Assembly: GCF_039655745.1 (NCBI RefSeq)
Contig: NZ_JBBYXI010000002.1
Coordinates: forward strand, 310,001 to 374,000
Direction of reading: 5' to 3'
From: Hohaiivirga grylli
GTDB taxonomy: Bacteria; Pseudomonadota; Alphaproteobacteria; Rhizobiales; Beijerinckiaceae
Length of the DNA stretch: 64,000 bases
A model generated the notes under the pieces. That model made no database searches. It had not been told where the DNA came from and saw only the letters and a list, made by a program, of their open reading frames with translations. The position numbers and the translations under genes are program-made. Positions 1-8,035 of the stretch are shown here, piece after piece. Position 1 is the first letter of the stretch. Every line of letters starts with the position of its first letter.

Positions 1-710
1 CCAATTCCACATGCAAGGCCAATGACAATACAGCTTATTGATATCTCCAGCGGCAACATATGACCGCCGGTGGTTGCAAGGCCAAACATGACAAGTGAGA
101 GTGCAAGGCCAGATAGAATAAAGCCTTTCAGATCAAGAGGCGGTGTGTCGTCTTCCTTGAGATTATCAAAGAAGATGGTTGCCATAACCAGGCCAAGAAC
201 GGCAACAGGAATATTGATCAGGAATATCCAGCGCCAATGGAAATAGGTGGTAATGAAGCCACCCAATGGCGGCCCGATGACGGGCCCGACAAGCGCTGGA
301 ATGGTGAGCGTTGCAAGAGCTGAAACAACCTCGGCCTTGGGAACGCTGCGCAGCAGAATCAATCTGCCAACTGGCACCATCATGGCTGCTCCCATGCCCT
401 GTACGAAGCGAGCAAATACAAACCATTCAAGAGAGTTTGCGGCAGCGCAGGCGATGGAGCCGAGAATGAAAACGCACAAGGCACTGCGGAAAACAGTTTT
501 TGCCCCAAAGCGATCAGCAACCCATCCGCAAATCGGGATGAAGATGGCAAGACTGATCATGTAGGACATCAAGGCCAGCTTGAGTGATAAGGGCTGAATG
601 CCAAAATCCTGAGCAATGGCTTGAAGGGATGTTGATAGGACTGTCCCATCGACGTTTTCCATGAATAACGCCGTTGCAACAGTCAGGGGAATGATACGCG
701 CTTTACGCAT
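1..710 (-). CDS. MFS transporter, DHA2 (EmrB/QacA-like) drug efflux family, truncated at the window edge
   Basis: Reading the minus strand from an ATG at 710 gives 236 open codons that run off the left edge, so only the N-terminal half is present. The start is fixed by an in-frame TAG five codons upstream; no good ribosome site precedes it. The protein has a first membrane helix with a MENVDGTV segment typical of DHA2 proteins, the MFS motif A between helices 2 and 3 (GWVADRFGAKTVF), then RFVQGMGAAMMVPVGR in helix 4 and a PALVGPVIGPPLGG stretch in helix 5, the antiporter signature (motif C) region. This is proton-driven multidrug export across the inner membrane. The substrate cannot be read, and the 14-helix assignment is from family resemblance because the C-terminal half is missing. 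Confidence 0.88.
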   Translation of the reverse strand, partial: MRKARIIPLTVATALFMENVDGTVLSTSLQAIAQDFGIQPLSLKLALMSYMISLAIFIPICGWVADRFGAKTVFRSALCVFILGSIACAAANSLEWFVFARFVQGMGAAMMVPVGRLILLRSVPKAEVVSALATLTIPALVGPVIGPPLGGFITTYFHWRWIFLINIPVAVLGLVMATIFFDNLKEDDTPPLDLKGFILSGLALSLVMFGLATTGGHMLPLEISISCIVIGLACGI

Positions 711-980
711 CCCGGAGGCAATCTATATAATGGTAATGAGGCTTGAGAGGTGTAGATGGTGTTTTATCGCCATCGACCAGACAACAGTTTGATATCTAGC
801 TGTTTTTTATGTCATTAGGCAAGAACATAACTGAACGTGATGTGTATTGTGTCGCATTACTGCGATTAATAGGCTGTGACCCCTTGGCTATTTAACAACA
901 TCGTGCTACGGACAATCGCCAACTCATACCGTTTCCGGATTGCTTGCCGGAAGATAAAATAATTAGTTTAGGAGTTGGCC

Positions 981-2474
981 ATGGCCCGCATTTCAGTTGA
1001 TAAAATTCCTGAAGGTTTAACCTTCGATGACGTCCTTTTGCGCCCGGGTTTCTCAGAAGTTTTGCCCGCTGATGTGCAGGTTGGAACAACTCTGACAAAA
1101 TCCATTTCCCTTGCAATGCCTATTCTCGCTTCTGCGATGGATACTGTGACCGAAGCACAGATGGCGATTGCCATGGCTCAGAATGGTGGTTTGGGCGTCA
1201 TTCACCGTAACTTTGAGCCGGAAGAACAGGCTGAGCAGGTTCGTCAGGTCAAAAAGTACGAATCCGGTATGGTCATGAACCCGATTACCATTCACCCGGA
1301 TGAAACATTAGCCAGCGCCCTTGCTCTTATGAAGGCAAACAACATCTCCGGTATTCCGGTTGTTGAGCGTGGCCCAAATGACAGCAACGGCAAGCTTGTT
1401 GGCATTCTGACAAACCGTGACGTGCGTTTTGCGAAAGATCCGAAGCAGAAGGTCTCGGAGCTGATGACCAAGGATCGTCTGATCACGGTTCGTGAAGGCG
1501 TCTCTCAGGATGAAGCCAAGCGTCTGCTGCACCAGTTCCGTATTGAAAAGCTTCTGGTCGTTGATGATCACTACCGTTGCATCGGTCTTATCACTGTCAA
1601 GGATATGGAAAAGCAGGTTGCTTACCCGAATGCTTCCAAGGATGGCAAAGGCCGTCTGCTGGCAGCCGCTGCTTCCACGACAGGGCAGATGGGTATTGAG
1701 CGCGCGCAGATGCTGATTGACGCCGGTGTTGATATTCTGGTCATCGATACGGCTCACGGGCATTCCGCAGGCGTTTTGAAGTCTGTGACGGCCGTTAAGA
1801 AGCTCTCAAGCTCTGTACAGATCGTTGCCGGTAACGTTGCAACACGAGATGGCACGAAAGCCCTGATTGATGCCGGTGCCGATGCTGTTAAGGTTGGTAT
1901 TGGCCCGGGTTCCATCTGTACAACACGTATTGTTGCCGGTGTTGGCGTTCCGCAGCTGACAGCTATTATGGAAGCCGTTGAGGCGGCAGATGCTGCTGGC
2001 GTTAATGTTATCGCTGATGGTGGTATCAAGTTCTCTGGCGATCTGGCAAAGGCACTTGCTGCCGGTGCATCCTGCGCGATGGTTGGCTCGCTGCTCTCCG
2101 GTACTGATGAAACACCGGGTGAAACATTCCTCTATCAGGGCCGTTCTTACAAAGCTTACCGTGGTATGGGGTCTGTTGGTGCGATGGCACGTGGCTCTGC
2201 TGACCGTTACTTCCAGGCAGAGGTTCGCGATACCCTGAAGCTGGTGCCAGAGGGAATTGAGGGGCAGGTTGCCTATAAGGGCCCTGTGGCCGGTGTTCTG
2301 CATCAGCTGGTTGGTGGTCTTCGTGCATCCATGGGTTATGTTGGTGCCAAGAACCTGATTGAATTCAAGGAAAAATCAGAGTTCGTCCGCATTACAAGTG
2401 CCGGGCTTCGTGAAAGTCACGTCCACGATGTGACGATCACCCGTGAAAGCCCGAATTACCCAACACGTATGTAA
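981..2474 (+). CDS. guaB: Inosine-5'-monophosphate dehydrogenase
   Basis: Oxidises IMP to XMP with NAD+, the committed step of GMP synthesis; cytoplasmic tetramer. The 497-residue product has the usual full length. It shows the N-terminal barrel start (EGLTFDDVLLRPGFSEV), a CBS-domain pair at about residues 95-215 and the active-site loop GPGSICTTRIV with catalytic Cys313, followed by the mobile-flap region. The start is placed at ATG 981 because TTAGGAG (968-974) sits at ideal distance; a TTG at 975 is in frame but would overlap that site. The gene has its own intrinsic terminator at 2489-2524. guaA lies 2 kb downstream on the same strand, so the two GMP-synthesis enzymes are clustered but not directly adjacent. 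Confidence 0.98.
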   Translation: MARISVDKIPEGLTFDDVLLRPGFSEVLPADVQVGTTLTKSISLAMPILASAMDTVTEAQMAIAMAQNGGLGVIHRNFEPEEQAEQVRQVKKYESGMVMNPITIHPDETLASALALMKANNISGIPVVERGPNDSNGKLVGILTNRDVRFAKDPKQKVSELMTKDRLITVREGVSQDEAKRLLHQFRIEKLLVVDDHYRCIGLITVKDMEKQVAYPNASKDGKGRLLAAAASTTGQMGIERAQMLIDAGVDILVIDTAHGHSAGVLKSVTAVKKLSSSVQIVAGNVATRDGTKALIDAGADAVKVGIGPGSICTTRIVAGVGVPQLTAIMEAVEAADAAGVNVIADGGIKFSGDLAKALAAGASCAMVGSLLSGTDETPGETFLYQGRSYKAYRGMGSVGAMARGSADRYFQAEVRDTLKLVPEGIEGQVAYKGPVAGVLHQLVGGLRASMGYVGAKNLIEFKEKSEFVRITSAGLRESHVHDVTITRESPNYPTRM

Positions 2475-2488
2475 GGGTACTTGAATTA

Positions 2489-2524
2489 AAAATACCACCG
2501 GGGATACTCCGGTGGTATTTATCT
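2489..2524 (+). terminator. Intrinsic terminator after guaB
   Basis: A 12-bp perfect stem (AAATACCACCGG / CCGGTGGTATTT) with a 7-nt loop lies 14 bases after the guaB stop. T-rich sequence follows. Confidence 0.85.
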
Positions 2525-2540
2525 TTTCTGAGAGGCTAAT

Positions 2541-2954
2541 ATGTCAGTTCCCGCTTTTCTTATTCCGGTTTTCATTCAGGTTGCATTGACGTTCTTTCTG
2601 GGAATCTGGCTGGGTAAGGAGCGCGGCGTTGCGATTAAAACCGGCCTCGTTGAATATGATCCGATCTATCCTGTGAGATGGCCGGAAAAGACACAGAAAG
2701 TTTCAAACTCTTTCCATAATCAGTTTGAAATTCCACCCTTATTCTATGTGGTCATGATCCTGATTATCATGACGAGCAAGATTGATTATGCCTTTGCTGT
2801 TCTGTCATGGATATTTGTGATTTCCCGTATTGTGCACGCGGGTGTCCATACAACCAATAATGAAGTTAAATATCGTGGGCCTGCCTATCTGATCGGGGTG
2901 CTAGCTCTGCTTCTGATGTGGATTCACTTAGCGATTGTGCTTTTACTCGCGTGA
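2541..2954 (+). CDS. MAPEG family membrane protein
   Basis: A 137-residue protein with four predicted membrane helices (about residues 4-24, 66-82, 84-102 and 114-136). The sequence between helices 1 and 2 (NSFHNQFEIPPLFYVV) is the conserved asparagine/glutamate-containing stretch of MAPEG proteins (membrane-associated proteins in eicosanoid and glutathione metabolism). Bacterial members are poorly characterised, and some have glutathione transferase or peroxidase activity; no specific reaction can be assigned here. The start is ATG 2541, preceded by GAGAGG at 2529-2534. It lies 14 bases before the rRNA methyltransferase gene on the same strand and is probably co-transcribed with it. Confidence 0.85.
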   Translation: MSVPAFLIPVFIQVALTFFLGIWLGKERGVAIKTGLVEYDPIYPVRWPEKTQKVSNSFHNQFEIPPLFYVVMILIIMTSKIDYAFAVLSWIFVISRIVHAGVHTTNNEVKYRGPAYLIGVLALLLMWIHLAIVLLLA

Positions 2955-2968
2955 GAAAGTTTATTTAA

Positions 2969-4270
2969 ATGACTCCAGCCGCTCATATTTCCGCTGCTAT
3001 TGAAGTGATTGCTGACATTTCAGCAAGACGCCGCCCGGCAACGGATGCCCTGAAAGACTGGGGTTTGTCGCATCGGTTCGCTGGCTCCAAAGACCGCGCT
3101 GCGATTGCTAGCCTTGTCTATGATACCCTGAGACGCAAAGCCTCAAGCGCTTGGCTTATGGGCAATGAAGAGCCGCGATCGTTAGTGCTTGGTATGCTGA
3201 AACTTCAGAAAAATCTGGATGTTGCAGCAATTGATGACCATTTTTCTGGTGCCCGTTTCGCACCTGAGCCTTTAAGTGCTGAAGAGCGTGAAAACCTTGC
3301 AAAAGATGGCTTAAAGGGTGCGCCTTTGCATGTAGCCGGTGACTTCCCGGAATGGATAGAAGCATCGCTTGTTCGTATCTTTGGTGATGAGGTTGAAGCA
3401 GAAATGCAGGCGCTAACCCATCGTGCCCCGCTTGATCTGCGGGTGAATACACTCAAAGCCAACCGTGATGATGTGAATGCTGCTCTGGCGCATCTGGCGC
3501 TTGAGCCAACATCACATTCCCCTGTTGGTCTGCGGGCAATCCCTGCCGAGAACAGGAGAGGGCCTGCTGTCCAGTCTGAGCCGGAATACATCAAGGGTGA
3601 GATTGAGATACAGGATGAAGGCTCGCAGCTTGCGGCCTTGCTAAGTGCTGTGCACGCTGGTGAGCAGGTTGTTGATCTGTGCGCCGGTGGCGGTGGCAAG
3701 ACATTGGCACTGGCTGCCCAGATGAACAATGGCGGCCAGATCTATGCGTCCGATTCCGATCAGCGTCGCTTAGCACCTATCCATGCGCGTCTTGAGCGGG
3801 CAGGGGTACGTAACGTGCAGGTCAGAACGCCGCGCGGTGGTGCTGATGCCGTAACAGACCTTGATGGCAAGATTGATTGCGTGCTTGTTGATGCCCCGTG
3901 CACCGGCACCGGCACATGGCGTCGCAACCCGGATGCCAAGTGGCGCTTACGTCCCGGTTCTTTATCGGTTCGTGTCAATGATCAGGCGGTTGTTCTTGAC
4001 CGTGCAGCCCAGCTGGTCAAGCCGGAAGGTCGTATCGTTTATATTACCTGCTCAGTGCTGCCTGAAGAAAACGACGAGAGCGTTGCTGCATTTCTGGAAC
4101 GTTCTCCGGAATTTAAAAGCGTCCCGGCTGGTGAGGTGCTGGAGCGAGCGCTTCTGTCACGGCTTGAGCCGGTCTTCCGCAAGACAGAACATGGCCTGCA
4201 GATGTCGCCCCTTAAAACGGGCACAGACGGCTTCTATGTGTCTGTGCTTGAGCGCCGGGCGAAGAAGTAA
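2969..4270 (+). CDS. rsmB: RsmB-family RNA (cytosine-5) methyltransferase
   Basis: A 433-residue AdoMet-dependent methyltransferase of the NOL1/NOP2/Sun family, predicted to make 5-methylcytosine in 16S rRNA. The N-terminal part (residues 1-130) resembles the NusB-like RNA-binding region of RsmB. The catalytic domain contains a glycine-rich AdoMet loop (VVDLCAGGGGKTLAL), the DAPCTGTGTWRRNPD motif with Cys311 and the YITCSVLPEEN motif with catalytic nucleophile Cys361. Both cysteines required by this family are therefore present. The target base is inferred from E. coli RsmB (C967); other family members are close enough that specificity is not certain. It starts 14 bases after the MAPEG gene. 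Confidence 0.88.
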   Translation: MTPAAHISAAIEVIADISARRRPATDALKDWGLSHRFAGSKDRAAIASLVYDTLRRKASSAWLMGNEEPRSLVLGMLKLQKNLDVAAIDDHFSGARFAPEPLSAEERENLAKDGLKGAPLHVAGDFPEWIEASLVRIFGDEVEAEMQALTHRAPLDLRVNTLKANRDDVNAALAHLALEPTSHSPVGLRAIPAENRRGPAVQSEPEYIKGEIEIQDEGSQLAALLSAVHAGEQVVDLCAGGGGKTLALAAQMNNGGQIYASDSDQRRLAPIHARLERAGVRNVQVRTPRGGADAVTDLDGKIDCVLVDAPCTGTGTWRRNPDAKWRLRPGSLSVRVNDQAVVLDRAAQLVKPEGRIVYITCSVLPEENDESVAAFLERSPEFKSVPAGEVLERALLSRLEPVFRKTEHGLQMSPLKTGTDGFYVSVLERRAKK

Positions 4271-4349
4271 TTTCAGCCCATATTCTCTGGTTTAACTGGG
4301 GAAGAGGGTGGATAATGCACTTAATTCAGGTGATGACCTCCTGATGCGC

Positions 4350-4376
4350 GTTAATGCCGGTTGCGCTGGCATTAAC
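4350..4376 (+). other. Hairpin in the rsmB-guaA gap
   Basis: A perfect 9-bp inverted repeat (GTTAATGCC / GGCATTAAC) with a 9-nt loop lies 55 bases before the guaA start. There is no T-run, so it may be a leader structure or a weak terminator. Nothing else is visible in this 160-base gap except the guaA ribosome site (AAGGAG). Confidence 0.45.
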
Positions 4377-4430
4377 ATTGTCTTAGAGCGTCGTTGTCTC
4401 AGCTATGCCCGCAGAAGTTAAGGAGCCATC

Positions 4431-5990
4431 ATGACTACACAACAGCACGATAAAATTCTCATTATTGATTTTGGCTCCCAGGTTACTCAGCTGATTGCAC
4501 GCCGCGTTCGTGAAGAAGGCGTTTATTCAGAGATCGTGCCGTTTCAGAGTGCCGCAAAAGCTTTTGCTGAGATGAAGCCAAAGGGTGTTATCCTTTCTGG
4601 CTCACCTGCCTCCGTCTCTGATGACAACTCACCACGTGCCCCGCAGGAAATCTTTGATTCCGGCGTTCCGATCTTCGGTATCTGCTATGGGCAGCAGGTG
4701 ATGGCTGAGCAGAATGGCGGCGCAGTTGAGGGTGGTCATGCGGCTGAATTTGGGCGCGCAGAGGTTAAGGTTCTGCAAGATAGCCCATTGTTTGAAGGCG
4801 TCTGGAAGAAGGGCGAAGAATATCCGGTCTGGATGAGCCATGGTGACCGTATCACCAAGCTGCCAGACGGTTTTGAGATTTGTGCGGTTTCCGAGCATGC
4901 ACCTTTTGCAGTTATCGCTAATGAACAGCGCCGTTATTACGGCACCCAGTTCCACCCGGAAGTGGTGCATACCCCACAGGGTGCAGCCCTTATCCGTAAC
5001 TTTGTACGCAAGATTTCCGGCTGTCAGGGTGACTGGACAATGAAGGCCTTCCGTGAGGAAGAGATTGAACGCATCCGTGCCAAGGTCGGCAAGGGCAAGG
5101 TTATCTGCGGCCTTTCCGGTGGTGTTGATTCATCCGTTGCGGCTATCCTGATTCATGAGGCCATTGGCGACCAGCTGACCTGCGTCTTCGTTGACCACGG
5201 CCTGCTGCGTGCCGGTGAAGCTGAGCAGGTCGTGACCCTGTTCCGCGATCACTACAATATTCCGCTCGTCCATGTGCAGGCTCAGGATATGTTCCTTGAT
5301 GCGCTCGCTGGCGTCTCAGACCCTGAAGTAAAGCGCAAGACCATTGGCCGCCTGTTCATTGAAGTGTTTGAGCAGGAAGCCAAGAAGATCGGTGGTGCTG
5401 AGTTCCTTGCACAGGGCACGCTCTACCCAGACGTGATTGAGAGTGTCTCCTTCACAGGTGGCCCATCTGTCACCATCAAGAGCCACCACAATGTTGGTGG
5501 TCTGCCAGAGCGCATGAATATGCAGCTGGTTGAGCCACTGCGTGAGCTCTTTAAGGATGAAGTGCGTAAGCTCGGTTATGAGCTCGGCCTGCCAGAAATT
5601 TTCGTTGGCCGCCACCCATTCCCGGGACCGGGCCTTGCCATCCGCTGCCCGGGTGAAATCACCCGCGAAAAGCTCGACATTCTGCGCAAAGCCGATGCCG
5701 TTTATCTCGATGAAATCCGCAAAGCCGGCCTCTACGACAAAATCTGGCAGGCATTCGCCGTTCTGCTCCCCGTCCGCACCGTCGGTGTCATGGGCGATGG
5801 CCGCACCTACGATTACGCCTGCGCCTTGCGCGCAGTAACCTCAACAGACGGCATGACAGCCGACTTCTACCCCTACGACATGGCCTTCCTCGGCCGCGTT
5901 GCTACCCGTATTATCAATGAAGTGCGGGGGATTAACCGGGTGACCTACGACATCACCTCCAAGCCTCCCGGGACTATTGAGTGGGAGTGA
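4431..5990 (+). CDS. guaA: GMP synthase, glutamine-hydrolysing
   Basis: Converts XMP to GMP using glutamine and ATP. The 519-residue protein has the full two-domain layout. The class I glutamine amidotransferase has nucleophile Cys85 in GICYGQQVMA, and His175 and Glu177 in FHPEV. The ATP-pyrophosphatase domain has its P-loop at 229-235 (SGGVDSS). The C-terminal dimerisation domain ends in KPPGTIEWE, matching the highly conserved family terminus. TAAGGAG upstream supports ATG 4431. An intrinsic terminator follows. Third-position base use drifts along the gene: the first 100 codons are rich in T-ending codons, whereas codons of roughly 405-490 are strongly C-ending. The 3' end of guaA is a known integration site for genomic islands, and an AT-rich accessory patch begins just downstream here. 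Confidence 0.98.
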   Translation: MTTQQHDKILIIDFGSQVTQLIARRVREEGVYSEIVPFQSAAKAFAEMKPKGVILSGSPASVSDDNSPRAPQEIFDSGVPIFGICYGQQVMAEQNGGAVEGGHAAEFGRAEVKVLQDSPLFEGVWKKGEEYPVWMSHGDRITKLPDGFEICAVSEHAPFAVIANEQRRYYGTQFHPEVVHTPQGAALIRNFVRKISGCQGDWTMKAFREEEIERIRAKVGKGKVICGLSGGVDSSVAAILIHEAIGDQLTCVFVDHGLLRAGEAEQVVTLFRDHYNIPLVHVQAQDMFLDALAGVSDPEVKRKTIGRLFIEVFEQEAKKIGGAEFLAQGTLYPDVIESVSFTGGPSVTIKSHHNVGGLPERMNMQLVEPLRELFKDEVRKLGYELGLPEIFVGRHPFPGPGLAIRCPGEITREKLDILRKADAVYLDEIRKAGLYDKIWQAFAVLLPVRTVGVMGDGRTYDYACALRAVTSTDGMTADFYPYDMAFLGRVATRIINEVRGINRVTYDITSKPPGTIEWE

Positions 5991-6023
5991 TTGGGCGCCT
6001 GGTAAAACGCCAAAGAATAAAAA

Positions 6024-6051
6024 TAAGCCCGTATCATTACGGGCTTTTAAC
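6024..6051 (+). terminator. Intrinsic terminator after guaA
   Basis: A stem AAGCCCGTA / TACGGGCTT with a 4- to 5-nt loop, followed by TTTTAA, lies 35 bases after the guaA stop. It separates guaA from the minus-strand defence genes. Confidence 0.85.
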
Positions 6052-6109
6052 TAGCATGTTTAAATCAGAAAGGCTCTCTGAGAGCGTGTCTTCAAAATAA
6101 GCAAGAGTA

Positions 6110-8035
6110 TTATTCCATAACTTCAAAATTCGAACCTAGAATTTCCTCGTTAGCCGCAAAGCCGCGGCGAATTAAGTTCTCCTTAACCGCAGTTGGAGAT
6201 GAAGTATAGATAACATGAGCAAGACTACTCTTAGCTCTAGTTGAGGTAACATAGAATAACCGACGGGTTCTCTCTATCCCAGTTTCTTCTCCTGCATCAG
6301 CTCTGGCGCGTGAGGCGGCACTAGGAAGTTTTGCACCAAAATACTGTTCATACGAAAACATAAACCCGCCTGCGTCATCATCATCCATTATGACCATCAC
6401 CCGCTCAAATTCATTACCTTTTACTCCTTGATGGGTTCTGTAGATTGCATTCTCATTAACATAGTCATGATACCCAAAAATTTGAGAGAAGGGTGTTTCC
6501 AGCGCTAGCGCCCAAGCGTCAAACTCATCATTGCTATAATCCTCACTGTTTGGCTCATCTATGGTTTCAGCTGCAACATCGTCTAAATTTGCTCTCTGAG
6601 ATACAAAAACGTCTAGTTTTCTCGGTATTTTCAATAAATTCTGATTGCTGATTAAAGATAGAACTTCACCAAAGGAAACAGTCTTTTCTGTGATCACGTT
6701 TTTTAATTTCTTAACAGCCGTGCGAGCCGGAGAAAGAGGGTCATCTAAGTTATTGCTGAATACGACCTCTTCTAACAGAGGAGATTTGTTATCGCGTAAT
6801 ATTGCCATAACTTTAAAATTTTCACTTTTATTTATGGCTGACACAAGCGGCGCAACGACTTGAGAGAAGAAATTTACTTCAGTGTTGGTGCCATCAAACA
6901 GTTGGTCCCTAATATTAGATGATTTTGAAAGAGCATCTAAAAGTTGGGAAAATCCTAAGCGCTTACTCACCATTCGATGTTCAAGTAAAAGAACAGCAGT
7001 GTCTTTTGAGTTTGGAATGCTCCATCCCGCATCCTGAAGAGACTGTGACATAAAATCTCTTATTTCCTTTTCAATATTTTCCTTATCTTTAGTCTCTTGT
7101 GGGAATATAAAGAACCGAATGAAGCCGTTTGCTGCACCTTCTTTAGCATATTGTTGCCTGCCATCATCTTCTCTTCTAATAGCATTTCCTAATCCTACAA
7201 TTCGTCTGCCCGATCGATGGTTCATTTCTTTGTCAAGCTCAAGCCAACCTTTCGGTGTCGTTATTCCCAACTCGGGTTCACCTCCGCCGAAAATCCGTTG
7301 CATGGTGTCCCCAAAAAGACCTACAACTACTTCTGATTGATATTTATCTTGAAAATCGAAGATCGCATTAATTACCTCTTTATTTGTATCTTGGCTCTCA
7401 TCCACAAATATGAATGGGTACTTGTTTAGTAAGATTTGAGCCATTAACGGTTTTGTAGATAGAAAACTTGCAAAAATCTTCAAAACCTCGGTGTGGGATA
7501 AGGCATTCTGTGTCGAATTTATACCGTTAGGATCATATACAAATGAGCGTCGCGTTGATAACCACTCAAGCTTCTCAGTGAGGCGTATGATGTTTCTCTT
7601 TCTTGTATCAGAGGCAACACCTGCACGCCCGCGCATTTCACGATCACGTAAGTCGGTTAGTACATCGGGTATCGTTTTTAAAAACCATTGTCGTATATCA
7701 TCATTGAAGGCACGTATAGCGTGCCAGCAAAAGCTATGGATTGTCGAAATATGAAATATCGGATGTCTTTCGACTCTATCTTGAATTTCCTCTGCCGCAT
7801 TATTTGTAAAGGTAATAACGGCGACCTGTTTTCCCAATTGAGAAAACTCAGAATGGTACTTTTCCTTTACGGAGTTAAGCGCTTCCTTAAGTGAAAAGGT
7901 TTTACCTGAGCCTGCGCCAGCAAAGGTGATGAAACTGTTGCCATTTCCCACCTGAAGAGAATCTTTAATTTTAAGGTCTATCAGGCTGTCATGATCAATC
8001 GGTTTGGTATCAGCCAGAAGATATGAGGGCATCAT
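6110..8035 (-). CDS. UvrD/PcrA-like superfamily 1 helicase, second gene of a Gabija-like (GajB-type) pair
   Basis: A 641-residue SF1 helicase. The Walker A motif AGAGSGKT is near residues 39-46, motif Ia-type sequence (ITFTNNAAEEI) near 75, and the DEAD-type box VDESQDT near 212. Motif III-type GDTMQRIF follows, then THQGVKGNEFERVMV (motif V region) near residue 550 and RRLFYVTSTRAK (motif VI) near 595. Its start overlaps the end of the OLD-type ATPase gene by about 26 bases, so the two are translationally coupled. ATG 8035 was chosen; an upstream TTG at 8041 and an ATG at 8032 are alternatives. OLD class 2 nucleases encoded beside a UvrD-like helicase form the Gabija anti-phage system, in which the helicase-like subunit senses nucleotide or DNA state. 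It is longer than the roughly 500 residues of the first described GajB. Confidence 0.85.
   Translation of the reverse strand: MMPSYLLADTKPIDHDSLIDLKIKDSLQVGNGNSFITFAGAGSGKTFSLKEALNSVKEKYHSEFSQLGKQVAVITFTNNAAEEIQDRVERHPIFHISTIHSFCWHAIRAFNDDIRQWFLKTIPDVLTDLRDREMRGRAGVASDTRKRNIIRLTEKLEWLSTRRSFVYDPNGINSTQNALSHTEVLKIFASFLSTKPLMAQILLNKYPFIFVDESQDTNKEVINAIFDFQDKYQSEVVVGLFGDTMQRIFGGGEPELGITTPKGWLELDKEMNHRSGRRIVGLGNAIRREDDGRQQYAKEGAANGFIRFFIFPQETKDKENIEKEIRDFMSQSLQDAGWSIPNSKDTAVLLLEHRMVSKRLGFSQLLDALSKSSNIRDQLFDGTNTEVNFFSQVVAPLVSAINKSENFKVMAILRDNKSPLLEEVVFSNNLDDPLSPARTAVKKLKNVITEKTVSFGEVLSLISNQNLLKIPRKLDVFVSQRANLDDVAAETIDEPNSEDYSNDEFDAWALALETPFSQIFGYHDYVNENAIYRTHQGVKGNEFERVMVIMDDDDAGGFMFSYEQYFGAKLPSAASRARADAGEETGIERTRRLFYVTSTRAKSSLAHVIYTSSPTAVKENLIRRGFAANEEILGSNFEVME

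Noticed and set aside
247..564. Open plus-strand frame near the left edge
   Set aside because: It is the reverse complement of the MFS transporter gene, which has clear family motifs on the minus strand and runs off the edge.
1308..1763. 151-codon open frame antisense to guaB
   Set aside because: It lies wholly inside guaB, lacks a ribosome site and has no recognisable motif; such frames are a by-product of codon bias.
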